From Candidatus Krumholzibacteriia bacterium (lineage in GTDB: Bacteria > Krumholzibacteriota > Krumholzibacteriia > LZORAL124-64-63): a stretch of DNA of 5,356 nucleotides. The notes below the pieces were generated by a model that saw nothing but the letters and a program-made list of their open reading frames with translations, was not told where the DNA came from and searched no databases. The stretch is taken from positions 1 through 5,356 of the forward strand of contig JACZKN010000329.1 in assembly GCA_014859985.1 (NCBI GenBank), read 5' to 3'. Below are positions 1 to 4,840 of this stretch, piece by piece. The stretch's first letter is position 1. Every line of letters begins with the position of its first letter. The translations under genes and the position numbers were made by a program.

Positions 1-153
1 GCCGCTTGTGGTGGCGAAGGACGAGAAGCCCTTGTCCACCGCCTTGGCCCCGCAGGCCGGGCAGGCCACCTTGCCGGCGGCGGCCTCGCCGAGGCTCAGC
101 AGTTCCTCGAACACGTGGCCGCACCTGCGGCAGGTGAATTCGTACAGCGGCAT
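1..153 (-). CDS. FmdB-family zinc-ribbon protein (N-terminal part, runs off the window)
   Basis: The first 51 codons are visible and there is no stop before the window edge. The protein starts MPLYEFTCRRCG, the typical opening of the FmdB family of small putative regulatory proteins. Two Cys pairs, C8-x2-C11 and C31-x2-C34, form a four-Cys zinc ribbon, followed by a short Ser/Thr/Gly-rich stretch as in other members. The family name comes from a gene near formamidase/amidase loci; the molecular role is not firmly established, and zinc binding is inferred from the cysteines. The ATG at 153-151 is chosen because a strong GGAGGT lies six bases upstream (160-165) and because family proteins begin with MP-I/L-YEF. 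It lies 40 bases downstream of the stop of the small candidate selenoprotein gene on the same strand, so the two may share a transcript. Identification is confident; function is not. Confidence 0.9.
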   Translation of the reverse strand, partial: MPLYEFTCRRCGHVFEELLSLGEAAAGKVACPACGAKAVDKGFSSFATTSG

Positions 154-159
154 CCCGCC

Positions 160-165
160 ACCTCC
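160..165 (-). promoter_or_regulatory. Ribosome binding site of the FmdB-family gene
   Basis: On the minus strand GGAGGT stands six bases before the ATG at 153-151. It fixes the start of the zinc-ribbon protein and shows that this gene is translated independently of the upstream small ORF. Confidence 0.75.
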
Positions 166-168
166 GGT

Positions 169-187
169 GCGCCGCGCCCCGCGGCGC
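169..187 (-). repeat. GC hairpin between the small candidate selenoprotein gene and fmdB-like gene
   Basis: A perfect 7-bp inverted repeat (gcgccgc / gcggcgc) with a 5-base loop lies between the TAG of the small ORF (196-194) and the Shine-Dalgarno sequence of the FmdB-like gene. No T-run follows, so it is not a canonical intrinsic terminator. It could be a transcript-processing or stability element, or simply a by-product of extreme GC content. Confidence 0.35.
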
Positions 188-193
188 CCCTGC

Positions 194-376
194 CTAGGAC
201 CCGTCCGTCCGGCCGGCGCCGTCGGCGCCCGGCTCCTTCTTCACTTCCGTCTTCTGCGGCTCCCGATCACCGATCGAGCAGGACGCCGGGCCTCAGCCCG
301 GCCGCAGACCCAGGCGCGGGAACACCACGTTGACCACGAGGATCCAGGCGACCACGAAGATCACGAACTCAAGCAT
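194..376 (-). CDS. Candidate small membrane selenoprotein (60 residues, in-frame TGA read as Sec at residue 28)
   Basis: From the ATG at 376-374 the frame encodes a very hydrophobic segment (residues 2-20, V/I/L/F/W-rich) and then PRLGLRPG, reaching TGA at 295-293. The same frame continues for 32 codons to TAG at 196-194. If the TGA is selenocysteine, the protein has a U28-GPAS-C33 redox-like motif after the membrane segment and a charged, Lys/Glu-rich tail. The part after the TGA has a coding-like G/C distribution: by hand count about 69, 63 and 91% at codon positions 1, 2 and 3. A hairpin fitting the bacterial SECIS rules starts just after the TGA. The basic residues after the membrane helix suggest a cytoplasmic C-terminus. 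The Shine-Dalgarno sequence is weak (a G-run at 381-384). I do not recognise a named family. The alternative is a plain 27-residue membrane peptide ending at the TGA. Openness alone is weak evidence at this GC content. Confidence 0.6.
255..282 (-). promoter_or_regulatory. Candidate bacterial SECIS element downstream of the in-frame TGA
   Basis: In the minus-strand mRNA the upper stem CGAUC / GAUCG closes a three-base GGU apical loop (loop at 271-269). Below it, GCU / AGC pairs after a two-base bulge, and CUG / CAG can extend the base. The spacing from UGA (ends at 293) to the loop is 21 nt. Known bacterial SECIS elements have a short apical loop with a G in its first positions about 16-37 nt after the UGA, contacted by SelB; the E. 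coli fdhF loop likewise contains GGU. The fit is by eye; no folding energy was computed. Confidence 0.55.
285..302 (-). repeat. Perfect GC hairpin whose loop contains the in-frame TGA
   Basis: Arms gccgggc (285-291) and gcccggc (296-302) pair perfectly over 7 bp around a four-base loop. On the minus strand this loop reads TGAG, so the UGA of the small ORF sits in it. There is no T-run after it in either direction, so it is a poor intrinsic terminator. It could be an alternative fold that a translating ribosome melts, leaving the downstream SECIS-like hairpin, or it could be chance in a GC-rich stretch. Confidence 0.4.
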
Positions 377-408
377 CGGGCCCCGCTTCGTTCGGCCGTT
401 CCGGGTTG

Positions 409-424
409 CCGGACCTCGGTCCGG
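409..424. repeat. 16-bp palindrome in the leader of the small ORF
   Basis: CCGGACC and GGTCCGG are perfect complements separated by two bases. In minus-strand RNA this would fold as a six-pair stem with a CGAG loop, about 33 bases upstream of the ATG at 376. It lies downstream of the suggested -10 box, so it would be in the 5' leader. It may be a leader structure or a protein-binding palindrome; function is unknown. Confidence 0.4.
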
Positions 425-438
425 GCCCGCCGCGGCCT

Positions 439-472
439 AAAATATTCCAAGTCTATTGACTATAAGATAGTC
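439..472 (-). promoter_or_regulatory. AT-rich promoter/operator region with a perfect inverted repeat
   Basis: This island is strikingly AT-rich inside very GC-rich DNA. It contains GACTAT-AAG-ATAGTC (458-472), a perfect 6-bp inverted repeat around three bases. Reading the minus strand, a -10-like TATTTT (444-439) follows, so the repeat covers the -35 region of a promoter pointing at the small ORF. No good -35 hexamer is seen, which suits a regulated promoter. The GACT...AGTC arms resemble sites of Rrf2-family (IscR-like) regulators, but the centre is 7 bases rather than the 5 of the classical IscR type 1 motif, so this link is only a suggestion. Confidence 0.45.
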
Positions 473-480
473 GTTCCCGG

Positions 481-505
481 CCGGGCGTCAAGGCACCTCG
501 CCCGG
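481..505 (-). repeat. Inverted repeat downstream of the SDR gene (weak terminator candidate)
   Basis: Arms ccgggcg (481-487) and cgcccgg (499-505) form a 7-bp stem with an 11-base loop, about 20 bases past the SDR stop codon. A second small stem, GGGCT-AGAA-AGCCC (523-536), spans the stop codon itself. Neither is followed by a T-run on the minus strand, so intrinsic termination is uncertain. These would be the only structures available to separate SDR transcription from the small ORF downstream. Confidence 0.35.
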
Positions 506-525
506 ATGATCGACGAAGGTCCGGG

Positions 526-1338
526 CTAGAAAGCCCCCCGCACCCAGCCGCCGTCCGCCACCACGCACTGCCCGGTGATGTAGCCGGCGCGCGCCGACAT
601 CAGAAAGACGATGAGGGCCGCCAGCTCTTCCGCCTCGCCCAGGCGGCCGGCGGGGATCGACCCGGTCCAGCCGGCGATCACCTCCTCGCGGCTGCAGCCG
701 GTGGCGGCGATCTTCGCCGTGATCAGGCGCTCCACCGCGCTGGTGGCGTGGAAGCCCGGGGCCACGGCGTTGACGGTCACGCCCCGCGGCGCCGCGTGGT
801 CGCTGAGACTCTTGACCAGGCCCTGCACCGCCGGGCGCAGGACGTTCGAGAGCAGCAGGTTGTCCACCGGCTGGAGCACCGCCACCGAGGTGACGGCGAC
901 GATGCGGCCGAAGCCCCTGGCCATCATGCCCGGCAGGGCCAGGCGGCACAGGCCCACGGCGCTCTCGACGGTCAGGCGGTAGCCGGCTTCCCAGTCCGCG
1001 GGCGAGAGGTCGTCGAAACCGCCCGCCGGAGGGCCGCCGGCGTTGACCAGCAGCAGGTCGATGGGCCCGAGTTCGCGCTCCACCTCGGCGGCGAAGTCGG
1101 CCAGGGCCGCGCCGTCCCGCACGTCCACCGCCCGGTAGCGCACCCGGCCCCCGCAGCCTCCCCACACCTCCTCGCCGGCGGCGCCGACCTCGGCCGCGGC
1201 CGCAGCCAACTCCTGTTCGCCCCGGGCGCACAGGGCCACCTTGCAGCCCTCCTGGGCCAGCAGCCGCGCCGTGGCCAACCCGAACCCCCGCGACGCCGCG
1301 GTGACCAGCGCCGTCCGTCCCTTCAGACCGAGATCCAT
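526..1338 (-). CDS. SDR-fold oxidoreductase-like protein lacking the catalytic Tyr and Lys
   Basis: This 270-residue protein has the length and order of a classical short-chain dehydrogenase/reductase, usually annotated 3-oxoacyl-ACP reductase-like. The Rossmann loop reads T13-AASRGFG20, where the usual TGxxxGxG has Ala for the first Gly. VNAGG (98-102) replaces NNAG, and the C-terminus ends in the usual ITGQ...DGGW. The catalytic Ser is present (S151), but the expected YxxxK at 164-168 reads SNVLR, so Tyr is Ser and Lys is Arg. From memory, a subgroup of SDR proteins (BKR-like) shares this PxxNLxLSN pattern and departs from the normal catalytic tetrad. NAD(P) binding is plausible, but ordinary SDR catalysis is doubtful and no substrate can be assigned. 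The ATG at 1338-1336 follows GGAGGG (1343-1348), and the N-terminus MDLGLKGRTALVT is typical. Longer upstream readings have no family similarity. Confidence 0.9.
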   Translation of the reverse strand: MDLGLKGRTALVTAASRGFGLATARLLAQEGCKVALCARGEQELAAAAAEVGAAGEEVWGGCGGRVRYRAVDVRDGAALADFAAEVERELGPIDLLLVNAGGPPAGGFDDLSPADWEAGYRLTVESAVGLCRLALPGMMARGFGRIVAVTSVAVLQPVDNLLLSNVLRPAVQGLVKSLSDHAAPRGVTVNAVAPGFHATSAVERLITAKIAATGCSREEVIAGWTGSIPAGRLGEAEELAALIVFLMSARAGYITGQCVVADGGWVRGAF

Positions 1339-1342
1339 GGTG

Positions 1343-1348
1343 CCCTCC
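1343..1348 (-). promoter_or_regulatory. Ribosome binding site of the SDR gene
   Basis: On the minus strand GGAGGG lies four bases before the ATG at 1338-1336. It decides this start against the much longer open frame that extends upstream past 2000. Confidence 0.7.
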
Positions 1349-1361
1349 CCGTGCGGTTGGT

Positions 1362-1390
1362 AAGGCGGCGCGACCGCAAACTGCCGCCTT
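1362..1390. repeat. 8-bp inverted repeat in the SDR upstream region
   Basis: aaggcggc (1362-1369) and gccgcctt (1383-1390) are perfect complements separated by 13 bases. The repeat sits between the putative -10 box of the SDR gene and its ribosome binding site, about where transcription would start. It may be an operator or a 5' leader hairpin. Confidence 0.4.
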
Positions 1391-1395
1391 TGGGC

Positions 1396-1404
1396 AGGAT
1401 AGCA
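1396..1404 (-). promoter_or_regulatory. Possible extended -10 promoter for the SDR gene
   Basis: The minus strand reads TGC-TATCCT (1404-1396), an extended -10 pattern, about 57 bases upstream of the SDR ATG. No convincing -35 hexamer is found at 16-18 bases. It lies in the 183-base divergent gap between the SDR gene and the peptidase gene; I saw no coding sequence or RNA gene in that gap and no clear plus-strand promoter. Confidence 0.3.
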
Positions 1405-1521
1405 TACGGGCACGCCGGTTGCATTCGCCGGAAGCACCGGCTCCCCCGCACCGCCGCGGGGAACGACGAGGAACCACGGGCAACCGCTGCGTCCGCGGCA
1501 CCGTGCAGGGAAAGATCCGGA

Positions 1522-3079
1522 ATGACCCAGGCACCGCAAACCGCACTGGAACGGTACAAGGCCCGCCGCGCAGGCCTGGAGGTGGGCCCCCTGCTGCTTC
1601 CGGATCCGGCGCGGGCGCCCCGCCGCCGGCCGGCGGGGCTGGGGCTGCGGCTGGCGGTGCTGGGCACGGCGCTGGCGGTGCTGGCGGTGGCCCTGCTGGC
1701 GGCCCGGCCCCGCGACCGGGCCCTGGTGGACCTGAGCTACGCCATCGACCTGGCTGCGGCCCCCCAGGGCACCCTGGTGATCGCCGTGGAGGCCGCGGGC
1801 GACCTGCCCCGGGAGCTGGACCTGGCCTTCCCGCCGGGGATCTTCGGCGACGTCGGCAACGGAGTAACACCCCATTCGCCGCGCGCGGAGGCACGCGGCC
1901 CCGAGGCCGCGCCCCGACCGCTGCCCGTGGAACCCACCGCCGACGGCTGGCGCGTGACCACCGGCGGCGCCGGGCGCGTGCGCTTCACCTACCGCGTGGA
2001 CCTGGCCCGCGTCCGGGGCCTGGAGCAGGACATCCGCCGGCACATCTCCACCCCCGTGACCGGGGGCCTGCGGGCCGCCGGCTTCGAGGTCTTCCTGACG
2101 CCCGTGGGCGTGGACGTCCGCGACATCGTGGTCCGCCTGGACAATCCCGGCGAGCTGCCCGTGCTCGTGCCCTGGCCGTCGCTGGTCACCAGGGGAGGCG
2201 GCCCGGCCGCCGCCGGCGGCCGGCCGCTCCTACCACCCGCGCGACCTGCAGGACCTGAGCAACGCCCTGCTGGTCTGCGGCGACCTGCGCATCCTGACCC
2301 TGACGGTGCGCGACTGCGTGATCCAGTACGCCACCGACCGGCGCTGGCGCTTCTCCGACAGCGAGGCCCTTGACCTGGTCGGCCGCATCGCCCGCACCCA
2401 GGTGGGGTTCTTCGGCTCGGCCCCGGCTTCGCCCATCACGGTGGTGCTGGCGGCCAACGAGGTGACCGCCGACGAGGGCTTCGACGTCTACGGCGTGCAC
2501 ACCGGCAGCTCGATCCTGGTGCTGGTGGATCCGGACCTGACCTGGGGCGAGCTGGAGGAGCACGCCGCCAGCGTCATCTCCCACGAGATGTTCCACGGGT
2601 GGCTGGGCGAGGCGATCCCCCAGTCGGACCCGGCCACCCTGTGGTTCACCGAGGGCGCGACCAGCTGGTTCGCCGCGCGCATGCTCACCGCGGCGGCCGT
2701 CTGGCCGCCCGACCACGCCCGCCGCACCCTCCAGGCCCGCGTGCAGCGGGACTACCGGGACAGCGAACTCCTGGGCGCCATGTCCGTGGCCGACGCCGCC
2801 GCCGGGGTCATGGCCGACCCCCGGCAGGTGCGCTTCGCCTACGCCGGCGGCGTGGCCGCCTGCATGGCGCTGGACCAGTGGCTGGGCACCGCCGGCGGCA
2901 TCGCGCGGCCCCTGGACGAGGTGCTGCGCCACCTCTACCGCAACCGCGACGGCACCCCCCTGAGCCGCGCGTCCCTGGAGGCGGCCGTGTCCGCGGTCAC
3001 CGGCGTGGAGTGCGGCTGGTGGCTGGACGAACACGTCTACGGCAAAACCGTCTTGCCGCCCGTCGACCGCGTGATTTAA
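1522..3079 (+). CDS. Membrane-anchored M61-like metallopeptidase, interrupted by a +1 frameshift near 2192
   Basis: The gene starts at ATG 1522 (AGGGA at 1507-1511) and reads to TAA at 3077-3079, but only by changing frame. The first frame runs to TGA at 2371-2373 and loses sense after about 2190; the second frame carries the rest. Removing one base would give about 518 residues. In order: a basic N-terminus (RAPRRRP, 31-37), one membrane segment (about 39-61, signal anchor or signal peptide), a beta-rich domain resembling the M61 N-terminal domain, and a gluzincin catalytic domain. The latter shows H354-EMF-H358 (2582-2596) and the third zinc-ligand Glu at about 377 in WFTEGATSWF, which is HEXXH-X18-E. 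M61 enzymes are glycyl-aminopeptidase-like; here there is no room for the usual C-terminal PDZ domain. The catalytic domain would lie outside the cytoplasmic membrane. The second frame could express alone only from a GTG at 2306, without the anchor. metG begins 50 bases downstream. Confidence 0.8.
2187..2222 (+). other. Frameshift site in the M61-like peptidase gene
   Basis: Frame 1 reads sensibly to PWPSLV (ending about 2187). Frame 2 reads sensibly from GRSYHPRDLQDLSN (about 2222 on). The stop in frame 2 at 2096-2098 and in frame 1 at 2371-2373 bound the change. Dropping one G from the run at 2192-2195 joins the frames without any stop. Possible causes are a consensus error in a G-run, a recent inactivating mutation or, less likely, programmed frameshifting. 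Confidence 0.7.
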
Positions 3080-3118
3080 GTTCCCTCCTGCCGCCCGCGC
3101 GATCCGTCTTCCCCGACC

Positions 3119-3123
3119 GGAGG
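3119..3123 (+). promoter_or_regulatory. Ribosome binding site deciding the TTG start of metG
   Basis: GGAGG is followed by six C residues and then TTG at 3130. With the MetG N-terminus (TLVTSALPYANG) beginning a few codons later, this site selects TTG over any upstream start in the long open frame. Confidence 0.8.
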
Positions 3124-3129
3124 CCCCCC

Positions 3130-4827
3130 TTGAGCCCGTTCAAGCGCACCCTCGTGACCAGCGCCCTGCCCTACGCCAACGGCGAGATCCACCTGGGCCA
3201 CCTGGCGGGCGCCTACCTGCCGGCGGACATCTACGTGCGCTTCCTGCGCCTGCGGGGCGAGGACGTGCTGTACATCTGCGGGACCGACGAGTACGGCGTG
3301 CCCATCACCCTGACCGCCGAGAAGCTGGGCATCACGCCCAAGGAGCTCGTGGACCGCAACCACGCCTCCATCAAGCGGTCGTTCGCCGCCTTCGGCATGA
3401 GCTTCGACAACTTCAGCCAGACCAGCCGGCCGATCCACACCGAGACGGCCCGGGCCTTCTTCCTGGACCTGCACCGCCAGGGCGTCTTCAAGCAGAAGAC
3501 CACCGACCAGTTCTTCAGCCCCAGCCAGGACCGCTTCCTGGCCGACCGCTACATCGAAGGCGTCTGCCCCCGCTGCGGGAGCGACGGGGCCCGCGGCGAC
3601 CAGTGCGAGAAGTGCGGCTCGAGCCTCGATCCGACCGAACTGATCGACCCGCGCAACGCCCAGGACGGCAGCCCGCTGGAACTGCGGCAGACGACCCACT
3701 GGTTCCTGCCCCTGGGCGACTGGCAGGACAGGCTCAAGGAATTCCTGGCCGGGCACCCGGACTGGAAGGAGAACGTCCTGCGCTACTGCCAGGGCTGGTT
3801 CGCCGACGGCCTGCAGGACCGCGCCATGACCCGCGACCTGGCCTGGGGCGTGCCGGTACCTTTGCCCGACCACGAGGGCAAGGTGATGTTCGTCTGGTTC
3901 GAGGCGCCCATCGGCTACATCTCGGCCACGCGGGAATGGGCCGCCGCCCGGGGCGAACCCGAGGCCTGGCGCACCTGGTGGCAGCAAGCGGACACGCGGC
4001 TGGTGCACTTCATCGGCAAGGACAACATCTTCTTCCACGCGCTGCTGTTCCCCGCGATGCTGATGGCCCACAGCGAACCCTACGTGCTGCCGGACAACGT
4101 GCCGGCCAACGAGTTCCTGAACCTCGAGGGCCAGAAGCTGTCCACCAGCCGCGGCTTCGCCGTCTGGCTGCCCGAGTACCTGGAGAAGTTCGGGCCCGAC
4201 CCCCTGCGCTACACCCTGGCCCGCAACCTGCCCGAGACCCGGGACATGAACTTCACCTGGGAGGGGTTCCTGGCCCGCAACAACAGCGAGCTGGGGAACA
4301 ACTTCGGCAATCTCATCAACCGGGTCTTCACCTTCATCCACAAGTACTTCGAGGGGAAGGTGCCGCGCTGGTCCGACGGCGCGCTGACCGACCTGGACCG
4401 CCGCGCCTTGGCCGAGGTCGAGGCCGACCTCGCCACCTGGGCCGCGTGCCTGGAGCGGTTCGAGATCAAGGGAGCCGTGGAGGCGGCGTTCCACGCCGGC
4501 CAGGTGGGCAACCGCTACTTCGACGAGTCGGCGCCGTTCAAGACCCGCAAGGACGACGTGGCGCGCTGCGAGCAGTCCCTGGGCGTGATCATCCAGATCC
4601 TCAGGATGCTCTGCGTGATGCTGGCGCCGGTGGTGCCCTTCGCCATGCAGAAGCTGTGGTCCTGGCTGGGCATGCCCGGCGACCTGTGGCGCGAGGGCTG
4701 GGCCGCCGGGCGCCTGCCCATCGAGGCCGGCCGCCCCCTGGGCACCCCGGAGATCCTCTTCCCGCGCATCGAGCAGGAACAGATCCAGGCCGAAAGCGAG
4801 CGCCTGCGCCGGCTGCTGGACGGCTGA
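3130..4827 (+). CDS. metG: Methionyl-tRNA synthetase
   Basis: MetG charges tRNA-Met with methionine in the cytoplasm using ATP, serving both initiation and elongation. The 565-residue product has the class I order: the family N-terminus LVTSALPYANGEIHLGH with the HIGH-type motif at H21-LG-H24, then a connective-peptide zinc knuckle C146-x2-C149...C159-x2-C162 of the E. coli-like type. WFEAPIGYIS and FIGKDNIFFH follow, then the KMSKS-type loop as K336-LST-S340, and the helical anticodon-binding domain. It ends without the C-terminal tRNA-binding (EMAP-like) domain found in longer MetG proteins. The KLSTS variant keeps the key Lys and final Ser and occurs in other bacterial MetG proteins as far as I recall. 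The start is TTG, chosen because of GGAGG at 3119-3123 and the N-terminal alignment; no ATG or GTG fits. It follows the peptidase gene by 50 bases. Identification is certain. Confidence 0.97.
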   Translation: MSPFKRTLVTSALPYANGEIHLGHLAGAYLPADIYVRFLRLRGEDVLYICGTDEYGVPITLTAEKLGITPKELVDRNHASIKRSFAAFGMSFDNFSQTSRPIHTETARAFFLDLHRQGVFKQKTTDQFFSPSQDRFLADRYIEGVCPRCGSDGARGDQCEKCGSSLDPTELIDPRNAQDGSPLELRQTTHWFLPLGDWQDRLKEFLAGHPDWKENVLRYCQGWFADGLQDRAMTRDLAWGVPVPLPDHEGKVMFVWFEAPIGYISATREWAAARGEPEAWRTWWQQADTRLVHFIGKDNIFFHALLFPAMLMAHSEPYVLPDNVPANEFLNLEGQKLSTSRGFAVWLPEYLEKFGPDPLRYTLARNLPETRDMNFTWEGFLARNNSELGNNFGNLINRVFTFIHKYFEGKVPRWSDGALTDLDRRALAEVEADLATWAACLERFEIKGAVEAAFHAGQVGNRYFDESAPFKTRKDDVARCEQSLGVIIQILRMLCVMLAPVVPFAMQKLWSWLGMPGDLWREGWAAGRLPIEAGRPLGTPEILFPRIEQEQIQAESERLRRLLDG

Positions 4828-4840
4828 ACCGCGCCAGCCG

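Noticed and set aside
293..302. TGA at 293-295 as an ordinary stop of a 27-residue peptide with its terminator hairpin
   Set aside because: Not fully excluded, but the hairpin has no T-run, and the continuing frame shows codon-position bias, a Cys partner and a SECIS-like stem at the right distance.
456..484. TTGACT at 456-461 as a plus-strand -35 box
   Set aside because: The position 17 bases downstream is GC-rich (around 479-484) with no -10 match, and no plus-strand gene follows.
8..529. Long plus-strand open frame over the FmdB and small-ORF region
   Set aside because: It is antisense to the zinc-ribbon gene with its clear Cys pairs and ribosome binding site; its translation is low-complexity Pro/Arg/Ala with no family features.
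1656..1700. Repeated CTGGCGGTGCTG units
   Set aside because: They encode the Leu/Ala/Val membrane segment of the peptidase and reflect codon bias, not an independent repeat element.
1339..2043. Upstream extension of the SDR reading frame
   Set aside because: The SDR N-terminus and ribosome binding site fix the start at 1338; the extension is antisense to the peptidase gene and has no family similarity.
2599..3129. Upstream extension of the metG frame
   Set aside because: It overlaps the peptidase catalytic domain in another frame and is Pro/Arg-rich; TTG at 3130 with GGAGG matches the MetG N-terminus.
3076..4494. Long minus-strand open frame opposite metG
   Set aside because: A typical antisense shadow of a high-GC gene; the Val/Gly/Gln-rich translation shows no domain.
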